Below, piece after piece: positions 35,132-47,094 of a DNA stretch of 64,000 nucleotides. Numbering within the stretch: position 1 is the stretch's first letter; every line of letters starts with the position of its first letter. The notes under the pieces are model-generated. The model was not told the origin of the DNA and did no database searches. It was given only the letters and a program-made list of their open reading frames with translations. This DNA is from Triangularia verruculosa (lineage: Eukaryota; Ascomycota; Sordariomycetes; Sordariales; Podosporaceae): positions 20,954 through 84,953 of the forward strand of contig MU864016.1 in NCBI GenBank assembly GCA_033296885.1, written 5' to 3'. The position numbers and the translations under genes were made by a program.

Positions 35132-37413
35132 ATGACGAGGTTTAACCGACATTACCGTGAAGGCGGCAGAGACCAAGAGCCCTACGAATACGGCTGGGAT
35201 CCCATCTCCATACCCGGCAGTGCTCCTCCAGTTGACATCCCCATCCCCGCCCCCGCCCCCTCACCACCAGGTTCCCTCGTCTCATTCACCCCACCTCGTC
35301 GTGACCAGCGCGCAGATCAGTCCGGCAGCAGGAGTAGGAGTAGTAGAAGAAGAAGAAGAGAATACTCGCCAGAACCCTCAAGCACGCCTCCCAATCCGCG
35401 CCCAGTATCGCGCCGATCCGTGACAGGGAGGTCCATGATAGGGATGCCGACTGCAGCCACCGTCATCGGCTCTGGATACCGTGAGAAGGGCTGGGATTAT
35501 GACGAAGTCGATACCCCCAGGACACCCCGTCAGCGACACAGGGATTTTGAGAAGGGTGGTTATTTCGAAGACAGGGACACGGCAAACCTAAAGTCCAGAT
35601 GGGACAGGAATCCACAAGCGCATTCTGTTGTTGCAATACCGCCTCCGTCAGGATACCGTCACGGCAGATCCAGGTCTCTCTCCATATCGCGAACCTCCCC
35701 ATCAAGCAGTGTCAGTTCGTCTCCCGAGTTCTTTGGGATAGGAGGGTTTGCGCCCAGCAGAACAAGTGAGCATCACCATCATCGTCACAAAAACAACAAA
35801 CACCACAATCATTCCTCGCCAAAGAAACACCACCCCCGTTCGTCACAAGCTTGGTACCAACACGACGTTGCCAGTCATTCCTCTCCCCGTGTAGCCCTCG
35901 CCGAAGCAGGCTGGCCTTTGGCATCCTCTCGCCCCGTGTCACGGTCACCGCCTACTCATGACCCATACCTGCAAAGGTCTTCTCGATACGGACATCAGAG
36001 CAATGGAAATCAGAATTGGGGTCGGGAGTATCTCCCTCAGCATTTTGGGGGGTTTGTCACTGTCGACAACCTCCATCGCTACCCCGAGAACGACCTGCGG
36101 ATGGGCCTCCACAAACTGACTCTGGCGAGCACACCCGCCTTGCCTGAGCCCACCCCGAATCGAAATCGCCGCAAGGTTACAGGTGCTGCAAGGAAAAGAA
36201 GCCAGTCTTCCACTCGCGGGGCAGAAACCGACGATGGCGTCCGAAAGCGGCTCCCACCTGCTGGGTAAGTTTGTTCGCCTCATCTCCCTGCGCACCAACT
36301 GTTAATAGCTGACACGCATACTATATATAGCTCACAATACAAGGAAGTCCACTGCCTCATCCTCACCTGGTCCTTCCACGACCTCCGCGCAGAAGACTAC
36401 ACAGCCCCTCCAGCACCAGACTACGTCTCCCTCGAAGACGAAAGCAAGCGGCTCATGTCCACCCTCAAGAACTACGGCTGGCAGGTCTCCGAGTACCACA
36501 TCGACATGAACCGGCCCATCGAGAGCACCACGACCAGACTCAACAAGTTCTGCCAGCTGGCCGCCGACGACGTCCTGCTGGTGGTCTACTACCACGGCCA
36601 CGGCTCCCTCAACGAGGACAACGAGCTGGTCTTCAGCAGCCACGACCACCCCGAGAACTCCGAGTGGGCCAAGAAGGCGGCCGCGGATCTGTACTCTGAG
36701 CTGCTGTCCCGCCAGAACGGCGGGCACGGCCAGAACAAGGTTGCGTTTGAGGCCTTGATGAAGAAGTAGTACGTTATTCTCCTCCATACCACTTGAGGTA
36801 ATCAATATCACTAACTTTCTCCAACAGCGAGCGTTACCGCCCCATCTCGCACCTCCCCTGGTCCACCCTCCGGCAACCCCTCCTCGCCTGCCCGTCCGAT
36901 GTCCTCTTCATCCTGGACTGCTGCGCCGCCGGCGGGGCCAACCTCCCTTCTTCGTCCATCCCCCAATCCAACACGTACACCAAGCACCTCTTCGCCGCAT
37001 GCGGTTTCGAGTCCTCGACTTCTGACGACATGACGGCCACGCTGTGTCTTGTCCTCGACGAGAATGCTGCTGCTGCTGCCGGCGGCAACAACAACAACGA
37101 GACAGTGTTGACGACAAAGAGGCTGCACCAGCTGATGGAGGAGAGACTGCAAAAGAAGAGCAACGGGGTGGGGACCAGCCAGCCCATCTTCAAGCAGCTG
37201 CTGCCGTTGGATCCGGAGAGGAAGATACACCTGCCGAACTTGGCCATGGGAAGCCACAAGGGGAGGGGGAGACGAAGCAGACGGGGCAGCCAGAGTCATG
37301 TCGGCATGAACATGATAGCGGTGAACAGGAGGAGCAGTGAGGAGAGTATACATGGGATGGGCATCGTCAGGAGGGACCCGAGTGTGAGTGTGAGGGGGTA
37401 TGTTTTGGCTTGA
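35132..37413 (+). CDS. Caspase-domain (peptidase C14, metacaspase-like) protein with long disordered N-terminus, 718 aa
   Basis: Exons 35132-36264, 36331-36768 and 36828-37413; introns of 66 and 59 nt with GTAAGT and GTACGT donors. Residues 1-377 are low-complexity: Arg/Ser repeats, Pro-rich runs, and a His/Lys-rich patch near residues 210-240 (HHHHRHKNNKHHNHSSPKKH). The caspase-like fold starts at about residue 380 (VHCLILTWSFHDL). The catalytic histidine is in VVYYHGHGS (His468), and the cysteine pair is in FILDCCAAGGA (Cys555/Cys556). Canonical metacaspases have SGHG and DCCHSG, so this is a divergent branch, but both catalytic residues are kept. Caspase-like enzymes act in fungal cell death and protein quality control; the role here is not known. 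There are no partner domains such as NACHT or HET in the protein. Confidence 0.82.
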
Positions 37414-38640
37414 GGGTTTGTGAGAAGATATCGAAGGAAAACAGGCTTCAAGATTGGACAGTGCATTGGCGGAGTTTTGATATAAGCGGAATTGGAATGG
37501 TATTTTAGGGGTAACGGTCAAGATTGTGCGGGAGAGGAATCGGATGCTTTGTATTTGTGCGAAGGTTTTGTCAATATCTGTCAGCATTGTTCGGTTGCAT
37601 GGGAAGGGACCTGGAAGGGGGGCATGCATGTTCTGCTTTTCTTGTTTGTCGTTTTGAGGGATTGCAATCCAGCGCCGGCGCCAGGCATCGCCCGAAGAGG
37701 GACGGGTTGTGTATAGATAGTTTCTCTGTTAGTTCGAGTCAATGTGATAGTAGCATGGCATCCTTTCTTTTCTTGAACACAATGAGACGGGTGGAAAAGG
37801 GCCCCTGATTTTCTCTTGTTTTCAGGGGCTTTGCTGATGAAAGTGATCAAGACGGCAATCATTTTCCCCCTTTATGCAGCGAGTCAACACAAAAGCATCG
37901 TCTCTCAGCGTTCTCCGGGTCCCTCGATCTCCGTGACCTCCGGAGCAGCCTACCCCTTTTTCTACCACGACAAGCTCGGCGCTTACCACCACCACCGACA
38001 TCATCACCACCCAATCCCCCCACCGCGGTGCAGGTCAGTACCATGGTCCTCTCCCCTTTAAAACCCTCCCTGGCTTACCTCCGTCGTGTCGCCCCTCCTG
38101 CCTTCCCCCTCCCTCAGGCATGATAATGACCCCTCAGCACATGATTTACTTCTTAGTTTTACTCCTCCAGATCGAACCACACTCTGATCCTTCTCTCGTT
38201 CTGCGTTCCTCAGTCTCTCGTTTCTTGTTTTTGCCCCCCTACGTCGTCATCGACGCTGCTCGAGAGAACAGTAGCCGCACATCAAAAACAATGCAGTTGC
38301 CTCATCATAACCTTCATTGGGACATCTAGTTCCCCCCTCCTGATTGTCCCCTTAACTCAGTTCCAGATCACTGCTCTGAGCAACGGAACGCACTCCAGAG
38401 CTTGGTAACAGGCGCGCCTACATCCACGGCTCACCTCGACGCCTCAAACTTAACTACCCCTTACCCCTTACCCCTTTCCGCGAACTATTGTTGACCATGT
38501 AAGCCACACAAGTCCTACCCTTTCTTTCCTCCACTCCTCTCGGTAGTTTCCCCTTCCACGGCTCGTCGGTTTGTCTTTCCCCTGGCCATCACCATGCCTA
38601 TTCTCATGGGACACGGAAACAACCCCTGATAGTAACTGTG
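37414..38640. other. Intergenic, no gene seen
   Basis: About 1.2 kb, largely CT-rich from 38040 onward, as expected for a promoter and leader. A short TTACCCC tandem (about three copies) lies at 38453-38476. A small upstream ATG at 38594 opens an 11-codon frame that ends before the called start of the next gene. Confidence 0.45.
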
Positions 38641-41600
38641 ATGCTTCTCAAAAGAACCACCCAGCAACCCGCAGCGGCAGAAGCGGAACCACCAGTTCCT
38701 CCCCAAGACGATCCCAACGCTCAGTCTCCCGCCGCGGACACGAGCCCTGCCCTGACAGCAGCAGACACCAGAACTTCTTCGTTGTCGTCCGATGGATACC
38801 CAGACTCACCTACTTTGGGCGCCGCTCGAGGAAGTGCAACATCAGCAAAAGCAATAGACGGCCAAGACAAACAAGACAGAGCGGGGAAGGGTCTCTGGGG
38901 TGTGCCAGAGGAAGTCCACGAATCCGTAGGAATGGCTACACCAGCTGGGCAATGTAAGTTCAACCAACCCACCTGGGGTACACATAGATAATGTACTCAC
39001 ATTTTCATTCTCTCAGTGTACCCCCTAAGGCGCAGCTCAAGATCGGCAGCCCCTCGTGCCCAGTTCGAGGCCAACATGACACGGTACTCCCTCCCTATCA
39101 GCAGCTGCCATCCCGTGGAAGAGGACGCAGAAGAGCACGACATTACGGACGAAAGCAACATGGATGAACAACAGCAGCCACGACTGGAGGTCGCTAACCT
39201 CCCCGAAACACCCCCGGACTCGCTCAACAACGATTACCAAGAGTACACCTTCATACGAAGGGCGCCATCAAGAGCCATGTTTGGCATGATGGAGACCATC
39301 ACCGAGTACTCGGAGGAGGCCGAGTCGACTCGCTGTGGCAAGGAAAGAGACAGCATCCATGACGTACCGGTCCCCCCACGCTCGCTCTCCCCTAGCCACT
39401 CTTCCATCACTGCTACCACAAACGTATCACGGCCGTCCACCAGACGCGGTCGTGACCCAGCGTCTCGCGAATCGCTGAGCGGAAGCGAGCCCGAGCCTCT
39501 CGCCCTCGAGGATAGGTTGAACATGCAGGCCTATGTTCGTGCCATGGCCATCTACGGAGGCGGCACGCCAGAAAGAACATCTTCCATCCCACAACCCATC
39601 CGCGCAGCCCCGCACAAGGGGTCTATTGGAAGCCTTGCCACCATGTTGACGGCATCCAACGTTAGCCTCAGCACCGGAATCAGTACCAACATCACTGCTC
39701 AGGAGAGCACCATGAGCGAGAGGCTGCGTCAGGAGCTGGACCTCATGGCGGGAAGAGGAGTGGCCGCAAGTCCAGGGGGTCGGCCAACGACATCTCATGG
39801 CAACGCCGGGCTTCCTGGTATCGACACCTCCAATCCCTTTGCCTTTCTTGCAACCCGTTCTAGCTCCCTGGCTAGCACCTCTACCATCACATCCCCCAAG
39901 CCTGAGGCCAAGTCAGAGGTCATCCCAGAGCCAGTTCCCGACAGCAAGCCCGCCGCCGAAGGTGAGGGCGAAAGCAGGGTGCCAAAGGATTATCTGGAAG
40001 GGAAATGGTATATTGCCCCACCACCTGACCAGATTGTCCTCGAGTTCCTCCGAGAGCCGAGCAAAGCGAAGAAGGCAGCAGCCGAATCGTCATCGGGCCC
40101 TCAAAGCAGAGAGGATGTACATCGCCGGAGCTCCTCGAGGCGTCGCTCGAGCAAGACTGTCTCGCCATCATCGTCGAACGCCACCAAAGGGAGCAGAAAG
40201 ACGGTGAAGCTTTCCTCGCCAAAAAGAAGCGGACACGAGGGCGCTGAGAGCAAGAGCGCGGCTGACGAAGATGGCAAGGCAGAGCCTATTGGCCACTCGT
40301 CGGCGCTCCACGGCAACGTGCGTCGGTGGTATCTCGAAGAAGTCATGTTTACTCGGATCATTGCCAATGCATCCACAACCATGCAGGGTATGTCGGACAT
40401 CTCCTTCTTGTTCGTTCCGGAATCGGTTCGGGCTCAGATTCGTCGGCTTGGAGAGCCGCTCATCCAGTTTGGCTACGAGATTCAAAGGTACTGCCTGGAG
40501 TACATCGAGGGGTATGACCTGTCGTGGGTGATCAGCCAGTGGCAGCAATGCCAGGAGGGGCGAGAGGATACTCCAGAGGGGAAGAAAAAGAAGTCTCACC
40601 GGGACAGTGCCATTGAGATGTGTGATCCACGAGGTTCACCTGATTGTGGATGTCCGCTGGACCGAAGCTGCTCGCATGCAGGAAGCAGCAAAAGCAAACC
40701 ACGACAAAAGGCTCTGGCACCACCGCTACCCGTTCAACTTCAGCTGCCACCCGTCGACATCGGCGTCGACGGCACCAAGCTGGCAACAAGGGACAGCAGC
40801 TTGCCCAATGCGCTCGCGATCCAGGAATGCGACGATGTGCCAGCGAATGAGACCCCGAGTGTGGAAGCCAGCACTCGATCCGACACGCCCTCTTCCACTT
40901 CGAGAAGCGAAAACACCCACGCCAGCACAGCTCCAACATCTCCAGGACCAGCGCTCAAACCACGTCCAAGGCCTCTGACCGATGAGGAGGAAGATCAGCT
41001 TATCCGAGCCATCAACGCCGTCGTGACAGAGCTCACCCACATGCGCGACGACCTCTCAGAAATCCAGCATGTGGCGTCGGGGATGAAGGTATTCAGCCTG
41101 CCGACACCAGAAAGCGGGGAGGAGTCTCAGAAGAACTTCCGCAGGCTCTACGGTGAGCTGTGTCCCCCAATACCGGGCCGGATGGACGACCTTCTCGCCC
41201 TGATGGAGGATAAGACAGAAGTCATGGCCACCATCCTCGACGGGCCCGACGGCGGCACCCGTGTCCGGGATATGCACTCGGGACCCAGAATCACCATGGC
41301 CGGTGGCCTCGGCATCGGTTCGCCAAGGATGCCCAACTCCTCGCCAACCACCACTTCTCCCGACGCCTCTCCTCTCATCTCGACATCCTCCGCCCCCTCA
41401 TCACCCAAGGCGCCACCAGATGCGTCCGCGGCCGAGGTGGAATCAGGACAGACCAGCCGATTGCGCACCCACATCCATCATCTGCTCCATACCTCCCAAA
41501 AGACGTACCCCTTCCGGCTTGCCTACGCCCACGCCCACCTGTACGCGCTGCGAAAACTCTACAGCTGTTCCAAGCTCGACAGCTTCACCTATCGCTCCCT

Positions 41601-42261
41601 GATTTCGCTCGAGGCCCGCCTGGAACGTCTCCGTCAGCAGGACAGAGTCAATGACGGCACGGGTAGCCTCTGTGCCATGTCACACTCGGTGCTGAGCATG
41701 ACGCAGGGCATTCAGAAGCGCCGAAGCGGCAAGATCAAGACCTCGGTAACGGTTGACGTGCTTGACGAGAAGGGCGGGGTAATAGCGGTGGCGACAGATG
41801 GAGGTAGAGGAGAGTGGGAGGAGGAGGAAACGGGCCATTGTGGTTGGATGAGGAGAATGGTGAGAAAGGGAGGAATTGATGCCAATAGTCATGGTCAGAA
41901 GAAAATGGCAGAGATGGCCCACAACGAAAGGGCGGCTAACATGGGGAGGTTTTTGGACAGAAAGGGGGGGTTCATACCAGTAACAAACTTGGAAGATGAA
42001 ATGAGAAATACTACCAGGAAAAAAAGAACAGAAGGGATGAGAGGAGAAGGGTGTTCAGGTTTGAGACTGACAGGGTTTTTTTTTCTTTTGTTCCGCTATC
42101 TGGCGTTTCCGCTGCTTTATAGCCTTGCGGGCCTTGGGAGGCGGGTGTGGTCAGGGCTTCAGGGAGGCAGTAGAGGTCGAGGAGGGTGGATGGTGGAGGG
42201 GAATCGAGTGTGCTCGGCCAGGAGCTGGCCGTTGCCTGTCAAAGGTATGGGAGGCAGGTAG
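38641..42261 (+). CDS. Large hypothetical protein with C-terminal membrane anchor, 1185 aa
   Basis: Exons 38641-38953 and 39017-42261, with a 63-nt intron (GTAAGT donor, TCTCAG acceptor). No family was recognised. Most of the protein is low-complexity Ser/Pro/Thr-rich sequence, but three blocks look folded and are probably conserved. One is at about residues 420-445 (GKWYIAPPPDQIVLEFLREP). Another is at about 535-610 (RRWYLEEVMFTRIIANAS to GYDLSWVISQWQQC). The third, near 920-990, is rich in helix and Leu (YAHAHLYALRKLYSCSKLDS, then TYRSLISLEARLERLRQQ). A hydrophobic segment at about 1124-1145 (GFFFLLFRYLAFPLLYSL) may be a tail anchor. The end after it is Gly/Arg-rich, and a missed intron near the 3' end is possible. 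An upstream short frame could regulate translation. Confidence 0.6.
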
Positions 42262-42936
42262 GGGGCTGGATTGCGGGACCTTTCGAGCCGCGGATTGGCA
42301 GGTGGTTGAAGATGGGACATTGGAAAGAGCTGGAAGCTGGAGTCGGAAGCAGCGGAGAAAAGCGAGGGCCTGTCGAAGAAGGTGGGGGGGGGGGGGGGGG
42401 CAGTCATCTTAGGAAGGAACAGTTCAGAGTCGAGAGTTCAGATGCACACATGGAAATGGAAGGAGGGACTCATCAGGAAATGTCGTGCCTTAGAGAGTAA
42501 CGTTATATAATTCAGCATCATGTTCAACTTCATCTTGCCTGATGCAAGGCATCAGATACATCAATTTGGAGTGTACACAGCCACACGTCGGCCGCTGAAG
42601 TGAAAACAAAATACACAGACACAACACGCCTTGGCTTCTATTAACTCACCAGGCGCTCCATAATACCCTATGCCTCCATGGAAGCCATGTCCCCTCTATT
42701 CCCTGACCGAGAAAAGCAGCGCTCAAAGCAACCAAACACCCGAACTATGCATAAACCCCGAAACCGGACCAAGCCCTGGTCAGCCATGCTGGAAGAAAAG
42801 AAACACAAAAACCACGTCACCTTTCCATGAAATCCTTCGCCTGTAAAGCAAGTGGTATAAACCCAGTGGAAGCCCATCCCCATGCGCCCATAAAAGAAAT
42901 CCCAGAAGTAGTGGCGGAAAGAAAAAGGCTCTTGCC
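42262..42936. other. Convergent intergenic region with a 17-G run
   Basis: 3' flanks of two converging genes. A run of 17 G lies at 42384-42400, close to the stop of the large hypothetical protein. No protein-like frame was recognised. Confidence 0.5.
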
Positions 42937-44578
42937 TCAGAGGAAGAGGCCAACCCAGGCTGTCTTGCTGCCTACTTCAGACTCGCAGTCCGGGACGTTG
43001 CAGAGGATTTTGGACTTGCCAGGCCCGGGGCGGAAATGGGCCCTCTTGAGTTTGCTTTTGCCACGCCCTTCGTAGCAGCTCTTGCAATAGACCTGGGAAA
43101 TGAAAAGTCAGTAAAAAGAACAATGAACACTGGTAACAGGCAGCCATGTGACTTACGTGTCCACACTCCTTGACAGCCCAAAAGTGGTGCTCCTCGTTAT
43201 CCTTTTTGGTCCTGGCCCTCTTCTGGGGTGGCATATCCGCCCTGCTCTCGTCTGGGTCGTACTTGAGCTCCTCCTCACAGCCGGGGCAGACAGCAACATC
43301 CTCGACCGCCTCGCCTGTGGCGCGCGTGAAGCCTTCCCGGGCGGGCTTGGGCGGAACGTGAGCAGGTTTTGGGGGGGCCGGACGCTCCTGGCCGCCGCGA
43401 TGGAGCCCGTAGTTGAGGTTAGGGCCATGCGCACCGAGTGGGTTGTTGGCAGATCTTCGCCCTAGCATCGCGAGGTCATGTAATCCCCACACCCCAAAGA
43501 CGGCAGGCCGCAGCCTATCCTGTAACTGGTGAAGCATCTGTCCAATCATTCTGGGCCCGGCCGGAATGTTGTCTTCCTCGTCCTCGTCGTCCTCCACAAC
43601 GAGCACTTGGTCCTGAGGAGGACGCGGAACGTTGAACCGAGCTTGGGCGCGCGAAGAATTGTGTCGACGCGGAGGTGGGGGTGCCGGGTCGTCCATAGTA
43701 AGGTCGATGATGTCGGCGGCGCCGTGGTTTCCGAGAAGGCTACCGTCGCTGCGGGTGAGGGAAGGCGTGCGGTGACTCAAGGTTTGGCGGCGGGGATTGG
43801 GATGCGGGTTTGCGCGTGGCTGCTCGTTTTCCTCATCGTCTCCTGTCAAATCAATGACCACGGGGTTGGCAGCTGGCGTCATGGAGCGACCGGCAGCCGC
43901 CGCTGCACGAGGCCGGCGGGGGGGTCTGGCTTCCATCTCAACTTCAATAAGCTCGTCCCAGGCTGCCAAGTCGTCCGAGTCGAGAGACTCTAAACCGAAA
44001 CTGCTTTCCCTGTTTGCCTGCTGATACTGTGCAAGTCTGTGGTCGACGCGGCGCGAGCCAAAATGAGGACCGCCGAGTTCGGGAAGCAATTGGGCGATGG
44101 GAGGCAGTCGATTGGGCGACGATGGGCGCTGGTCAACAAAGAGTGAATCCTCCGACCCTCCCTCGGTCGAAGCTCGGTTGACAATGTCTTCCTCGTCGCT
44201 GTAGAGAAAGCGAAAGTCGTCCTCGTGGAGTTCCTCCAGCTCGTCAATGTTTTGATCAACGTCTTCGAGGTAGCTTTCGTCGTCAAAGCTGTCGTTGTCG
44301 TCAAAGAAGCCGTCCATGTACTCGTTCTGGGCGTTTGCGGCAGCGGCAGCGGCAGCAGCGAAGTCGAAGCCAAGAAAGTGGCGCAAGTGGTGCAGGCGAT
44401 GCTCCAGCTCGCGTTCCAACTCCTGGTGGTCGTCGTGGTCGTCGTGCTCCTCGAGGCTGTCGTAGTCCCGGTCCTGGTCGGAGTCCAGTTCAGATTCGGA
44501 GCCAGGCTCAGGGTCCGGTTCAGAGTCGTCGTGGTTGTCCGAAGAGTAAAACCCTAAGTCGGGAGAACCTCTGTCCAT
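42937..44578 (-). CDS. RING-finger protein with SUMO-interacting motifs, candidate STUbL E3 ligase, 525 aa
   Basis: Exons 44578-43157 and 43092-42937; the 64-nt intron has GTAAGT and CCCAG. The spliced C-terminus gives a C3HC4 RING: CPGC at about 431-434, CGH at 472-474, then VYCKSC at 475-480, and CNVPDC at 505-510. Upstream lie two strong SUMO-interacting motifs with acidic flanks, VVIDLTGDDEE (about 235-245) and DIIDLTMDD (about 287-296), plus a weaker VLVVEDDEDEED (about 325-336). The N-terminal third is very acidic (Asp/Glu/His) with an Ala run. SIMs plus a C-terminal RING is the layout of SUMO-targeted ubiquitin ligases such as Slx5 or Rfp1/2 in yeasts, which act in the nucleus on SUMO-conjugates. 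The assignment by motif is good; the named orthologue is not certain. The ATG at 44578 (MDRGSP) was chosen over an upstream GTG. Confidence 0.75.
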
Positions 44579-45211
44579 AACGTCTTCGATGCTCCTTGGC
44601 AGGTTAACCAAACAATGGCATTCCACGTGCCCCACTTAAACGCTCTCCACAAAGTGCGTCAACTCTAGGGAGGCCCGGGCTGTTTCTGGAAGCTGGTGTG
44701 AAATGAGACCTTTTGGTGATTATGTCGCCACAACGCGCCCCTGGATGGCCGGGAGCCACCGAGAGGAGGAAGAGGGGGCGCAAAGACGGCAAAAAGAGGG
44801 TCGAGACAGCAATGACGAGCAGACACACAGCGTACAGCCTCTTTCTTGGGCGTTGACGAGGAAATGAGGTGTTGTTTGGGGGGAGCGAAAGTGGCTTCGG
44901 AGTTTGCAGACGATGATTTGTCGCCTCCTCCTCTTGCTCGCCTCCCGCTGAGGGCATCGGTCATCAAACAGTGCCAATAGCGCTCCACGCACCTGCCCGC
45001 TTCGCTTGTGCAACAATGTCAATGTTGGAATAGAATGGCCCCACTTTTGCCTATTCACTTCAACACAGGCAGGCACCAACTGGCAGGTTACCTACCTTAC
45101 CTAATCATTAGAGCAGGGACAAGTGAAGTCACGAGAAAAAGAAGAAAAAAGAACAAAAAGACTGCACTACTATGCTACAAGCTCACAGATTGGCCCTCCA
45201 TTAGTTATCCA
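44579..45211. other. Intergenic, no gene seen
   Basis: Promoter of the RING gene and 3' flank of Prp19, both on the minus strand. An A-rich run lies at 45135-45160, inside the likely Prp19 3' UTR. No gene was recognised. Confidence 0.45.
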
Positions 45212-46875
45212 TTACTCCTTGAGCACCGATACCACGCCCTCCTTATTGACCGTAACCAAAGACTTTGCATCTGTCCCCCAGCGGATGGCCGTGCCTGGTA
45301 CGCTTGTCCTGAGCGGCTCTGACCACGCCTTGGCTTTCTTGAGATACATCTGGACCGTCGCACCCGTAGACCCGACTGTCGCGAGGTACTGCCCTGTGCG
45401 ATCCCACGCCAGGGACTGCGCGTCGCCCGTCTGGAGCTCCTTGGCCTTGGCCGCATCGCCTTCTTTCCGCAGATCGAAGATGGTAACCGTTTGTTGGCCC
45501 TTGCCCGTCGCCGCGAACCAGTATCCATTCTCCGAGAAGACCAGCGCCTGGACCGGAGCACCGAGGTGGAAGTTGACAACCTTGGCGCCGTCGTTGGTCT
45601 GGAAAATGTTGATGTCTCCCGCCTGAGTGCCGGCCGCGAGGAAGTGGCCGTCAGGGTGGAAAGCGCAAGATGTCAAGGCTGGAGAACGAGTTAGCAGAAA
45701 TTCATGGGGTGATGCTGCGATCATGAACCACATACCAGCATCCGTGTAGCCGCGAAACACCTGCTGCAGCGTCTCGAGATCGTAAAAGACAAAGCTCCTG
45801 TCAACGCCGACCGAGGCCAAAATGCGACCACCGGGATGGACGGTAAGGCTTGTCACAGCACCAGCGTGCACCTGGAACGAAGCCACCTCGGTGCCACTAT
45901 CCAACACTTTCACAGAGCCCTTGGAGGTGCCCAAAATGACCTTGCTTCCCGTCCATACCGTAGCCGTCACAGGCTCACCAATGTCAAGCGAGCGTTCCAC
46001 TGTGTTGCCCTGAATTGAAAAGATGTCGGCCTTGCCATCCAAACCACCAATGACAGCATAGTCCGACTCGACGTCGAGGGAGGAGGCTTGCGAGACGGAG
46101 AGATCGGTGTGTCCAGTCTGCTGGAACGCTGAAACTTGGTCGGGGGTTGCCCAGTTCTCTGGGACTGGCCGCTTCTCGCGCCGACGTTGTGTTAATCTGC
46201 AAAACGAACAATCAGCATCATGTCTCTACCGCGCCCTTTCCGGCCAACTCCAGTGTCCACCTACTGTTGCTGGACCTCGTTGACATGCTCCACCAGTCCT
46301 TCTGGGAGATCCTCATTATCCACCGCCATAGCATCGCCGTTAGAGGCACCGCCAGCCGAGGGCGCAACGGTGATCTTGGAAAGCGCATCTCGGGCTTCGT
46401 CCCGCTCTTTCGTCAGCCGCGCAATCACACGCACCGCGGCATCGTGTTGGTACAGAGCTGTCGCAAGCTCTTCTCTAGTTCTCGACAGCTGCTCCCTTGT
46501 GTTGTACGCCTCCAAAACCAACGCGTCCCACTCATCCTGGAAAGCCTTCAACAGCGACGGCAGCGAGGTGAAATTTGGAGGGCGGGGACGGACGACACGG
46601 CTGGTCTTTACATCGAGAAGGTCTTCGGGGTCGAGTTCTTCATCTGTGCCTGGTTCCTTTCCGTTTTCCTGGATATACTTGAGGATTAGGCGCTTCTCGA
46701 AGACGGTGCCTGGTACCCAGAGAGTCAGCTTGCGACTTGGAGAGATGCGACTGCAATGGACTGACCTGTCTTTCTCGAGACAACTGGTTCCTCGGGGACC
46801 TCGCCGGAAACTGCATCAGGTCAGCTAGGATTCGATCTCAAGCAGTTCAAGAAGATACGTACGTGCGCACAGCAT
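45212..46875 (-). CDS. PRP19: Prp19, U-box E3 ligase and splicing factor, 476 aa
   Basis: Five exons: 46875-46863 (13 nt), 46810-46766 (45 nt), 46709-46265, 46196-45736 and 45678-45212. All phases close. The product begins MLCALSGEVPEEPVVS and continues TGTVFEKRLILKYI, the Prp19 U-box (residues about 1-55). It is followed by DLLDVKTSRVVRPRPPNFTS, a coiled-coil tetramerisation helix at about 70-130 (EWDALVLEAYNTREQLSRTR), and then a C-terminal WD40 propeller from about residue 200 (VSQASSLDVESDYAVIGGLD to the end). Prp19 is the core of the NineTeen Complex that activates the spliceosome, and also acts in DNA-damage signalling in the nucleus. Two very short first exons make this gene easy to mis-annotate. 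Length fits fungal orthologues. Confidence 0.93.
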
Positions 46876-47094
46876 TTTTTTTTTTGGATATCTGGTGCTG
46901 TTCTTTGCAAAATGGGATATTTTTTGGCCTTGGATCAACTGCGGTCAGCCTGGGACTTGGAGGCTGCCAAAAGTAAACGCGACCCACGCGCACGGATTCA
47001 AGTCTCCAAGTCGCACTTCGGGTGGGGCAATCTTGGCACCAATTCGCCAATCACCAGCAGCACTGGCTTTTGTTTCTAGTACGTCACATTGCTA

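Noticed and set aside
36332..37629. Long minus-strand frames opposite the caspase-domain exons
   Set aside because: Val/Gly-rich or Arg/Ser-rich shadows of the GC-biased third positions; the plus strand holds the catalytic motifs.
38453..38476. TTACCCC tandem resembling telomeric repeat
   Set aside because: Only about three units, and the unit differs from the TTAGGG repeat of filamentous ascomycetes; probably a CT-rich leader.
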